NCBI GenBank assembly: GCA_964384555.1
Contig: CAYLLA010000066.1
Location: 1-7,009 of the forward strand
DNA from: CAG-390 sp964384555
Lineage (GTDB): Bacteria > Bacillota > Clostridia > Oscillospirales > CAG-272
DNA length: 7,009 nucleotides
Reading direction: 5' to 3'
Shown: in pieces, positions 1-4,939 of the stretch
Layout of the letters: each line of letters starts with the position of its first letter
How positions within the stretch are numbered: the stretch's first letter is position 1
Translations under genes and position numbers: made by a program
Notes under the pieces: model-generated
Seen by the model: only the letters and a program-made list of their open reading frames with translations
What the model was told of the DNA's origin: nothing
The model's database searches: none

Positions 1-835
1 CGGTGCGGCGGCTTTTTTCCTCCCCCGCAACATCAAGCACCGCCTCGCCCGCGTGCATCATGATAAGCCTGTCGCCGTAGTCGGCGGCAAAGCGCAGGTT
101 GTGCGTTACCATAAGCGCGGTAAGTCCGCCGTCGCTTACGGCTTTGTCCGTCAGCTCCATTACCACATCCGCACTTTTGGGGTCAAGCGCGGCGGTGTGC
201 TCGTCAAGTATCAATATGTCTATCGGGGTCATTGTGGCCATAACAAGCGCCAGTGCCTGCCGTTGGCCGCCGGAAAGCGTTCCCGCAGGCTGATAAAGCT
301 TATCTTCAAGCCCCAAGTGCAGGTCTGCCAGCTTTTCGCGATAAAGCTCTATCCGCGATCGGCGTATGCCGCGTGAAAGATCAAACGGGCGGCACTTTGC
401 GCCGTGGCGACTGCTACGCGCATCTGCGGGATCTGACGGTCCGCAATCGGCCAGTGCCATATTTTCAAGCACCGTCATGCCGGAGCAGCTCCCGCGTGCG
501 GGATCCTGCCATACGCGGCCAATGTGGGAGTATCTTTGATGCTCGGGCATTGCGGTAACATCCCGCCCGTCTATCAGCACGCGGCCGCTGTCGGGGGCGA
601 TCGAGCCGCATATCATGTTGAGCAGTGAGGTCTTGCCACTGCCATTTGACCCTACTATCGATACAAAGGAGCCGCGCGCGACAGTAAGCGAAAAGTCGGA
701 GAACAGGCACATCTCGCTTACACTGCCCGGATTGTATATCTTTTTTATCCCGTCAAGTCGTATCATCTCGCGTGGGTCTGCGCCCGCGGCGGACACGGAT
801 GGATCTTTTATATTCAAATTCACTTTTGTATTCAT
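1..835 (-). CDS. trpZ: ABC transporter ATP-binding protein, TrpXYZ-type importer (3' end beyond the window)
   Basis: This is the cytoplasmic ATPase that powers the importer encoded by the two genes upstream. The reading frame is open without a stop from ATG 835 to the left edge, giving 278 visible residues. All ABC motifs are present: Walker A GSNGSGKT (62-69), Q-loop Gln110, signature LSGGQ (187-191), Walker B DILILDE with catalytic Glu212, D-loop ALD (216-218) and switch His245. The segment between Q-loop and signature and the ending HTAALDPK...LIMMHAGEAVLDVAGEEK resemble the COG1101 type of ATPase that accompanies TrpX-like binding proteins. By family length only about 10-20 C-terminal residues should be missing. 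The start overlaps the permease stop by four bases (ATGA at 832-835), which suggests translational coupling. The symbol follows the predicted trpXYZ tryptophan transporter; the substrate rests on the T-box specifier, not on this protein. Confidence 0.93.
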   Translation of the reverse strand, partial: MNTKVNLNIKDPSVSAAGADPREMIRLDGIKKIYNPGSVSEMCLFSDFSLTVARGSFVSIVGSNGSGKTSLLNMICGSIAPDSGRVLIDGRDVTAMPEHQRYSHIGRVWQDPARGSCSGMTVLENMALADCGPSDPADARSSRHGAKCRPFDLSRGIRRSRIELYREKLADLHLGLEDKLYQPAGTLSGGQRQALALVMATMTPIDILILDEHTAALDPKSADVVMELTDKAVSDGGLTALMVTHNLRFAADYGDRLIMMHAGEAVLDVAGEEKSRRT

Positions 836-1773
836 TTTGCACGCTCCTTTGAACCGCGGCTCATGACAAGGGAGAGGGTAAACAGCACGGCCATTATAAG
901 CTTATTGTAGGCGGATGGCACGCCGAGCATCGAGGCCGCAACAAGGCAGGCTTGGTAGATGATGGCGCCAAGTATCACCTTTGTGGTGCTCCTCATAAAG
1001 CGCACGCGGCGAAATACGGATGTGCCTATCATCAGCGAGCCAAGGCCGATAACTACCATTCCAACCCCCATGCTTTGGTTGACGTTGCCGCTGACGGTGG
1101 TGTAAAGCGCCCCCGCTACAGCGGCCATGGCGTTGCCGATGGCAAGCCCGAGCACGCGGCTGTTGCCCGAATCGCGGGAGAGCGCGCAAACAAAGGACGG
1201 GTTCTCCCCTGCGGCGCGAAGCAGCATGCCGCGGCGAGTTTTAAAGAACAGATCAAGTGCCAGCTTGCAGAGCAGGGCAAAGAACAAAAATATCACATCA
1301 ACCCGCGGCTGAAACGCACCGGCTCGTGCGGGGATCAGTGAAAAGGGAAGCACATTTTTTATCGCCGCCTCGCATTGCGCAAGATTTAAGGTGGAGTAAA
1401 GCCCGCCGCTGAGGTCAAATTCGCCCGCCGCCGCGGCCGCACCTGCCGAGGTGGCAACCAGATCTACCGAGATCAGTGCGGTGGAGACCAATATTCCGCA
1501 AAGGAGGGGGCGTATCTTTAGTTTTACGTTTAAAATGCCGGTCAGTGCGCCAAATGCCGCGCCAACGGCGGCCGCGGCAAGTATTCCCACAATGCCGCTC
1601 ACGCCCTGCGTGACCAAAATGCCGTACACCACAGCGCCTGCAAGGTATGTCCCCTCGGTGGTAAGGTCGGGGAAGTCGAGTATCGAGTAGCTTACATAGT
1701 AGCCCATGGCCAGTATCGAATATACAAGTCCCAAGCGTATGCAAAGCTCAAGTGAGGATAAAACGGAGATCAT
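832..1773 (-). CDS. trpY: ABC transporter permease, TrpXYZ-type importer
   Basis: This integral membrane protein forms the channel of the importer. It is about 313 residues with roughly eight hydrophobic segments of the branched-chain/ribose-type permease fold (BPD_transp_2; COG4120-like). The N-terminal part carries a FPDLTTEGTYLAGA stretch after the first membrane segment. The cytoplasmic loop RRGMLLRAAGENP (about residues 181-193) is the usual contact with the ATPase. An Ala/Gly-rich loop lies near residues 106-125. I chose ATG 1773 because AAAGG at 1781-1785 sits seven bases upstream; an in-frame ATG at 1788 would add five residues (MKGQK) but has only a weak ribosome binding site. It lies 62 bp after the binding-protein gene and overlaps trpZ by four bases, so all three belong to one transcript. 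It could import another aromatic substrate; the tryptophan assignment comes from the leader. Confidence 0.92.
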   Translation of the reverse strand: MISVLSSLELCIRLGLVYSILAMGYYVSYSILDFPDLTTEGTYLAGAVVYGILVTQGVSGIVGILAAAAVGAAFGALTGILNVKLKIRPLLCGILVSTALISVDLVATSAGAAAAAGEFDLSGGLYSTLNLAQCEAAIKNVLPFSLIPARAGAFQPRVDVIFLFFALLCKLALDLFFKTRRGMLLRAAGENPSFVCALSRDSGNSRVLGLAIGNAMAAVAGALYTTVSGNVNQSMGVGMVVIGLGSLMIGTSVFRRVRFMRSTTKVILGAIIYQACLVAASMLGVPSAYNKLIMAVLFTLSLVMSRGSKERAK

Positions 1774-1790
1774 TTTTTGGCCTTTCATCT

Positions 1791-1812
1791 GCGGCTCGGC
1801 GGCCGCTTTTTT
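1791..1812 (+). terminator. Terminator-like hairpin antisense to the trpX-trpY junction
   Basis: On the plus strand GCGGC (1791-1795) and GCCGC (1802-1806) form a 5-bp GC stem with a six-base loop, followed directly by six T (1807-1812). It lies in the 62-bp gap between the two minus-strand genes. In the operon mRNA the same bases form a hairpin preceded by A residues, just upstream of the permease ribosome binding site. It may stop antisense transcription, modulate trpY translation, or be chance in GC-rich DNA. Confidence 0.3.
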
Positions 1813-1835
1813 ATTTTATCGGTCGGCGGGTGGCA

Positions 1836-2864
1836 TCAACCAACGCGCTCGGCCGCGGCAAAGCTGTCGGGTATCGATATGCCAAGGGCGGCGAGGGCCG
1901 CAGGATTCAGCACCGGCTCGGCGGCGCTAAGCTTTCGGATGGGCAGGGTGGCGGGGTCTGCACCGCGTATGACCTCTATTGCCTGCTCGCCGGTAAGGCG
2001 ACCGAGCGCCACATAGTCAATCGACATCGAGGCGGCACAGCCGCCTTTGACCTGCTCCACCTCGGAGCCGTATACCGGAATGCCCACGCCGGCGGCGGCG
2101 GAAAGCAGTACCGAGAGGCTTTGCACTACATTGTTATCGGTAAAATTAAGTATGCAATCGCAGTTTCTTGCTACTGTGTCGGCGGCCGCCGGGATATCCG
2201 CCGCACCCTGCACCGCGGCGGTGTACACCGCCACGCCGCGAGCATCGCACGCCGCGCGCAGTGCCCGCAGCTGTGTCAGCGAATTCTCCTCGGAGGTGGT
2301 GTAGATAACGCCTATCGTTTTTGCCGCCGGCTGCAGCTTTAGGATCATATCAAGGTGCAGCTCCATATCAAGCACATCGGATGTGCCTGTGGCGTTGTAG
2401 CCGGGGCGCTCAAGGCTTTCGGCAAGACCCGCACCAACGGGGTCGGAGACGGCACAAAATATCACCGGAATGCCGGTATCCGCGGCGGCTGTGGCGGCCG
2501 ATCGCGCGGCGGGGGTGGCAATGGCTATTATCAGGTCAGCGCCGTCGGCTACCATTTTGCCGGCAAAGGATGCGCAATCCGCCTCTGCGGAGTTGGGCGA
2601 GCCTATCTGCAGGTCGCACTCCATCGTTATCCCCGACTCCTCAAGCGCCTCCATGATGCCTCGGCGACAGTTGTCAAGGGATGGGTTGGGGGAGAGCTGT
2701 ATTATGCCGATCTTTATCGGCTCGCCCGCGGCAAGCTTTTGACTGATGGTCTGCCTCTCCTCACAGGAGGTGAGGGTGAACGCGGAGAGCGCCAAAAGGC
2801 AGGCAAGTGCTGTGCAGATCAGCGCACGAACGATCGTGCTTTTCTTTTTCATTGTTGATCTCAT
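1836..2864 (-). CDS. trpX: ABC transporter substrate-binding lipoprotein, TrpX family
   Basis: This is the extracellular, lipid-anchored binding protein of the importer, 342 residues. It has a lysine-rich start, a hydrophobic signal segment (about 12-31) and a lipobox LTSC with the lipidated Cys34. The mature part is a two-lobed periplasmic-binding-like protein of the ABC_sub_bind (PF04392/COG2984) type: KIGIIQLSPNPSLDNCRRGI (51-70), IAIATPAA (113-120), the FTDNNVVQS strand-turn (241-249) and GGCAASMSIDYVALGRLTG (274-292) are typical landmarks. Start ATG 2864 is supported by AAGGAGGA at 2872-2879, seven bases upstream. It is the first gene after the T-box terminator and is followed by permease and ATPase genes, the order seen in trpXYZ loci. 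Members of this family are often left as 'uncharacterised ABC transporter'; the Trp specifier makes tryptophan, or a precursor, the likely ligand. Confidence 0.93.
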   Translation of the reverse strand: MRSTMKKKSTIVRALICTALACLLALSAFTLTSCEERQTISQKLAAGEPIKIGIIQLSPNPSLDNCRRGIMEALEESGITMECDLQIGSPNSAEADCASFAGKMVADGADLIIAIATPAARSAATAAADTGIPVIFCAVSDPVGAGLAESLERPGYNATGTSDVLDMELHLDMILKLQPAAKTIGVIYTTSEENSLTQLRALRAACDARGVAVYTAAVQGAADIPAAADTVARNCDCILNFTDNNVVQSLSVLLSAAAGVGIPVYGSEVEQVKGGCAASMSIDYVALGRLTGEQAIEVIRGADPATLPIRKLSAAEPVLNPAALAALGISIPDSFAAAERVG

Positions 2865-2888
2865 TTTAAGATCCTCCTTTTTGGTATC

Positions 2889-2927
2889 AAAAAAGCCCCG
2901 AACGCAAGTATTGCTTGCGTTCGGGGC
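2889..2927 (-). terminator. Regulated intrinsic terminator of the T-box leader
   Basis: On the minus strand a perfect 14-bp stem (2914-2927 with 2895-2908) encloses a five-base loop and is followed by six T (2894-2889). Its 5' arm begins GCCCCG, which is also the sequence needed to close the antiterminator with the GGG of the T-box at 2958-2960. The two structures therefore exclude each other, as in a transcriptional T-box switch. It lies 24 bp before the trpX start. Confidence 0.93.
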
Positions 2928-3191
2928 GAATAAACATAAACTTTATCCGCGGTACCACCCGAAATCGGAATTACCCACTCTATGCGCACGATAATGCACA
3001 GCGCAGTGATAACGGCAGCGCACCCCGTCGGATACTACAGCGCAGTTGTCCACGCCCTCGGTCCGCCCTCGAAAGTCCATTCGCCCGTTGGTTTGTGCCG
3101 CATTCGCATCATCGTCGGCTCTCTTTGACAGTGACCGCAGGGGTACTATTCTTTCTCGTTGGTTTGATAAGATCGTTTTGATATCTTTGAT
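2889..3191 (-). promoter_or_regulatory. T-box riboswitch, tryptophan (TGG) specifier, upstream of trpXYZ
   Basis: This leader RNA senses uncharged tRNA and decides between termination and read-through into trpX. Stem I is visible: lower helix GAAAG (3155-3151) with CTTTC (3075-3071), a specifier loop with the AGTA S-turn (3147-3144) facing GAA-TGG-A, then CCC (3143-3141) with GGG above it, and a distal AGAGAGCC...GATGATGCGAATG region. The specifier is TGG at 3079-3077, which is Trp. The T-box GGGTGGTACCGCGG is at 2960-2947. The antiterminator can form from CGGATAAA (2949-2942) with TTTATTCG (2934-2927), allowing one G-U, plus GGG with CCCC. The terminator described separately competes with it. 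Start and end are approximate: the start is taken from the promoter and the end from the terminator T-run. Known T-box biology predicts that uncharged tRNA-Trp stabilises the antiterminator and switches the transporter on. Confidence 0.95.
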
Positions 3192-3197
3192 GGCGAT

Positions 3198-3226
3198 ATT
3201 GTACCACATAAAATTGCATCTGTCAA
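3198..3226 (-). promoter_or_regulatory. Sigma-A promoter of the T-box/trpXYZ operon
   Basis: On the minus strand a perfect -35 TTGACA (3226-3221), a 17-bp spacer and TACAAT (3203-3198; five of six to consensus) form a strong vegetative promoter. Initiation is expected near 3191, about 35 nt before the Stem I lower helix. It is the only convincing promoter upstream of the leader. Confidence 0.9.
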
Positions 3227-3260
3227 GGGGTCTTGTGCGATTTTTTGAGAAAATTCAAAT

Positions 3261-3296
3261 AAAAATGCAGGATAGAATACCTCGAGATGCATTTTT
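3261..3296. terminator. Inverted repeat, possible bidirectional terminator after tepA
   Basis: AAAAATGCA (3261-3269) and TGCATTTTT (3288-3296) are perfect 9-bp complements with an 18-base centre that holds CTCGAG. Read on the minus strand the stem ends in a T-rich tract, so it could end the tepA transcript before the trp operon promoter. The stem is AT-rich and the loop long, so it would be a weak terminator. The tract TTTTTGAGA also occurs as a direct repeat at 3242-3250 and 3292-3300. Confidence 0.4.
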
Positions 3297-3303
3297 GAGA
3301 ACC

Positions 3304-3389
3304 GCATGCGAAGCATGCATATCACGAACCGCTATGCGGTACATATCACTTTGCGGCGAACTACGTGCGCACGCAGTGCGTAATTTCAC
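3304..3389. repeat. Array of miniature hairpins separated by ATATCAC
   Basis: On the plus strand three short hairpins alternate with a 7-base spacer. The hairpins are GCATGC-GAA-GCATGC (3304-3318), ACCGC-TAT-GCGGT (3328-3340) and TGCGCAC-GCA-GTGCGTA (3366-3382, one G-T pair). The spacer is ATATCAC at 3319-3325 and 3343-3349 and ATTTCAC at 3383-3389. A degenerate unit may sit at 3350-3363. The stems differ in sequence but keep the hairpin-spacer form, and the last spacer overlaps the tepA stop codon. I have seen similar small hairpin arrays in clostridial intergenic DNA but know no accepted name or function. Confidence 0.7.
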
Positions 3390-4081
3390 TGCACGGCACG
3401 CCGCTCGCTCCCCTTTTCCTCGGCGATCATTCGGCGCAGGGCGGCGAATGCGGAGGCAAGGCCGCCTATCTCGTCTATCAGGCCGATGTCCACCGCCTCG
3501 CCGCCGTCTATCACCGAGCCTATATCGTTGGCCATGCGGTCGGGGCGCATTATCTTTTTATAAAGCCCTCGGCGATCGGCGTGCGAATGGCGGCAGATAA
3601 AATCCAGTATCCGCTCCTGCATATCGTGAAAATAATTGTATGTCTGCGGTGCGCCTATCACCGTGCCGCTCACTCTCACCGGGTGTAGGGTCATGGTAGC
3701 GGAGGGGACTATAAACGACCGCCGCGCCGATACCGCCAGCGGCACGCCTATCGAATGCCCGCCGCCCAGCACCAAGGAGACCGTCGGCTTTGACATTGAT
3801 GCCACCGTCTCCGCTATCGCCAGCCCCGCCTCAACATCGCCGCCCATGGTGTTGAGTATCAAAAGCAGACCATCGGTGGTGTCATCCTCCTCGATAGATG
3901 CCAGCTGCGGGATGACATGCTCGTATCGGGTGGTCTTTTGGCTCTCGCCCAGGATATAGTGACCCTCTATCTGACCGATAATGCACATGCAATATATCGC
4001 CTCGCGGCGATTTTCGGTCAGCACCTCGCCGTCATTCAGCTCTGTTTCCGTCTCGTCTTTGATATTTTTGTTTTCCCTCAT
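3386..4081 (-). CDS. tepA: ClpP-fold serine protease, TepA/YmfB family
   Basis: This is a 231-residue cytoplasmic serine peptidase of the ClpP/crotonase superfamily (peptidase family S14), close in length to Bacillus TepA (about 245). An acidic, variable N-terminus (1-27) precedes the conserved start CIIGQIEGHYILG (33-45) and KTTRYEHVIPQL (49-60). The oxyanion strand is LNTMGGDVEAGLAIAE (76-91). The nucleophile is Ser110 in GGGHSIG, the catalytic His133 lies in MTLHPVR, and Asp186 in NDIG is the likely third residue; EAVDIGLIDEIGG (195-207) is the usual handle end. ATG 4081 is preceded by AGGGGG five bases upstream. In Bacillus TepA has been linked to protein secretion and to handling of small acid-soluble spore proteins, which suggests a spore-former, but the substrate here cannot be read from sequence. 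It is transcribed alone, divergently from pduL. Confidence 0.9.
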   Translation of the reverse strand: MRENKNIKDETETELNDGEVLTENRREAIYCMCIIGQIEGHYILGESQKTTRYEHVIPQLASIEEDDTTDGLLLILNTMGGDVEAGLAIAETVASMSKPTVSLVLGGGHSIGVPLAVSARRSFIVPSATMTLHPVRVSGTVIGAPQTYNYFHDMQERILDFICRHSHADRRGLYKKIMRPDRMANDIGSVIDGGEAVDIGLIDEIGGLASAFAALRRMIAEEKGSERRAVQ

Positions 4082-4145
4082 GCCATCCCCCTGCCATTGC
4101 CGTCGGCTTTTGCTGTTTTAAAATATTATTTGCACAAAAAACACG

Positions 4146-4151
4146 ATTATA
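4146..4151 (-). promoter_or_regulatory. Candidate -10 element for tepA
   Basis: On the minus strand TATAAT (4151-4146) is a perfect -10 hexamer 65 bp upstream of the tepA start. No good -35 lies at 16-18 bp; the region there is T-rich (around 4169-4174). Activator dependence is possible. Initiation would fall near 4139, inside a CACAAAAAA box. Confidence 0.5.
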
Positions 4152-4160
4152 TTCCCTAAT

Positions 4161-4196
4161 TCACAAAAAAAGATTTACAAAACGCGTTTTTTGTGA
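4161..4196. promoter_or_regulatory. Operator-like inverted repeat between tepA and pduL
   Basis: TCACAAAAAA (4161-4170) and TTTTTTGTGA (4187-4196) are perfect 10-bp complements separated by 16 bp. The right arm touches the pduL -10 and the repeat encloses its -35; the left arm lies just upstream of the tepA -10. A third, nearly identical box GCACAAAAAA occurs at 4132-4141. Inside the pduL spacer AAAACGCGTTTT (4179-4190) is a 12-bp perfect palindrome. The placement fits a regulator controlling both promoters. I do not recognise the binding protein. Confidence 0.5.
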
Positions 4197-4202
4197 TATA
4201 AT
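4174..4202 (+). promoter_or_regulatory. Sigma-A promoter of the pduL operon
   Basis: TTTACA (4174-4179, five of six to consensus), a 17-bp spacer and a perfect TATAAT (4197-4202) form a strong promoter. Initiation is expected near 4209, giving an untranslated leader of about 98 nt before ATG 4307. The spacer carries a palindrome and is embedded in the inverted repeat listed separately. Confidence 0.88.
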
Positions 4203-4208
4203 AAATCG

Positions 4209-4306
4209 GAATGCAATGAAAGCTGCGGAATATCCGCGGCGGAGCTGTGAGCCACGGCTCTGCGCTCCGTGAGACGAGAAAGGAAGCTTTCGCAAAAGCG
4301 AGAGCA
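4209..4306 (+). promoter_or_regulatory. Structured 5' leader of pduL
   Basis: The leader can form three hairpins: GCGGA-ATA-TCCGC, GAGCTGTG-AGC-CACGGCTC (4242-4260, one G-T pair) and GCTTTCGC-AAAA-GCGAGAGC (4286-4305, one G-T pair). The middle one has an alternative, CGGAGC (4240-4245) with GCTCCG (4264-4269). The best ribosome binding site, AAAGGA (4279-4284), lies just before the third hairpin, which separates it from the ATG. The start is inferred from the promoter. I could not match it to a riboswitch class that I know. Confidence 0.5.
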
Positions 4307-4891
4307 ATGGTAACAAAAATGGATAAAACATTTATCGTTGAGACCTCTGCACGTCACATCCACCTGACACATGAAGCAGTTGAGACGCTCTATGGCCCCG
4401 GCGCGGCGCTTGAGGTCAAAAAGATGCTCAGCCAGCCCGGCCAGTTTGCATGTTCAAATGCAAAGATCACGCTCGTAGGCCCCAAGGGCAGCCTTGCCGT
4501 CAGCGTGCTTGGTCCGGAAAGACCACAAAACCAGGTAGAGCTCTCCTTTACCGATGCCAGAGCGCTCGGCATCACTCCCCCCGTCCGCGAGAGCGGTGAC
4601 ACCGCCGGTACTCCCGGCCTCAAGCTTGTAGGTCCTGCAGGCGAGATGGAGATCGCCGAGGGCTGCATAGTTGCCAAGCGCCACATCCATATGACTCCCG
4701 AGGATGCCGAAAGACTCGGCGTCAGCGACAAGGAGATCGTATCGGTCAAGCTTAACACAGCTCGTCCGCTCGTATTCGGCGATGTTGTGGTCAGAGTCAG
4801 CCCCAAGTTCGCCCTTGCAATGCACATCGATACCGATGAGTGCAACGCAGCCGCCGCTTTCGGTGCGGTCACCGGAGAGATAGTAAAGTGA
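4307..4891 (+). CDS. pduL: Phosphate propanoyltransferase / phosphotransacetylase (PduL)
   Basis: PduL is a zinc enzyme that interconverts acyl-CoA (acetyl- or propionyl-CoA) and acyl phosphate. It often replaces Pta in anaerobes, feeding acetate kinase for ATP. The protein has 194 residues, in the usual range, with two repeated beta-barrel halves. The metal-site histidines are visible in ARHIHLT (His17, His19), AKRHIHMT (His126, His128) and AMHIDTDE (His173), with Glu78 in QVELSFTDAR. The start is uncertain. ATG 4307 is reached from AAAGGA across a small hairpin; ATG 4319 (MDKTFIVETSARH...) would be four residues shorter but has no ribosome binding site. GTG 4247 would add 20 residues, mostly over leader structure. 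No microcompartment shell genes are visible, so this is probably the free cytosolic form. It is followed at 48 bp by the NifU-like gene, most likely on the same transcript. Confidence 0.92.
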   Translation: MVTKMDKTFIVETSARHIHLTHEAVETLYGPGAALEVKKMLSQPGQFACSNAKITLVGPKGSLAVSVLGPERPQNQVELSFTDARALGITPPVRESGDTAGTPGLKLVGPAGEMEIAEGCIVAKRHIHMTPEDAERLGVSDKEIVSVKLNTARPLVFGDVVVRVSPKFALAMHIDTDECNAAAAFGAVTGEIVK

Positions 4892-4908
4892 TATTATTGC
4901 AATAATAT
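4891..4908. repeat. Perfect 18-bp palindrome between pduL and the NifU-like gene
   Basis: ATATTATTGCAATAATAT is a perfect self-complementary sequence that begins on the last base of the pduL stop codon. No T-run follows, so it is not a normal intrinsic terminator. It could be a protein-binding site or an mRNA processing/stability hairpin separating pduL from the next two genes. Its AT-rich dyad faintly recalls metalloregulator boxes, but it does not fit the Fur 7-1-7 pattern. Confidence 0.5.
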
Positions 4909-4939
4909 AAAATCCCCAATAAGAAAGGAATGTTCCGAA

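Noticed and set aside
1..835. A possible broken ATPase gene, since no stop codon is found.
   Set aside because: The frame is uninterrupted from ATG 835 to the window edge and all catalytic motifs are intact; it is simply cut by the window.
3304..3389. A CRISPR array.
   Set aside because: Repeats are only seven bases and the intervening segments are self-complementary hairpins, not spacers; no cas gene is near.
3046..3600. A 184-codon plus-strand open frame spanning the T-box leader, the hairpin array and the end of tepA.
   Set aside because: It crosses three unrelated elements on the other strand, and its translation is low-complexity and Arg-rich with no family match.
4161..4196. A Rex or CRP operator, because of TTGTGA and TCACAA half-sites.
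   Set aside because: Rex and CRP sites read TTGTGA...TCACAA with a short gap. Here the half-sites are in the opposite order and 16 bp apart, so the class does not fit.
4209..4306. A known metabolite riboswitch in the pduL leader.
   Set aside because: I looked for conserved cores of the TPP, cobalamin, glycine, ZTP, THF, fluoride, guanidine and c-di-GMP classes and found none. It is recorded only as a structured leader.
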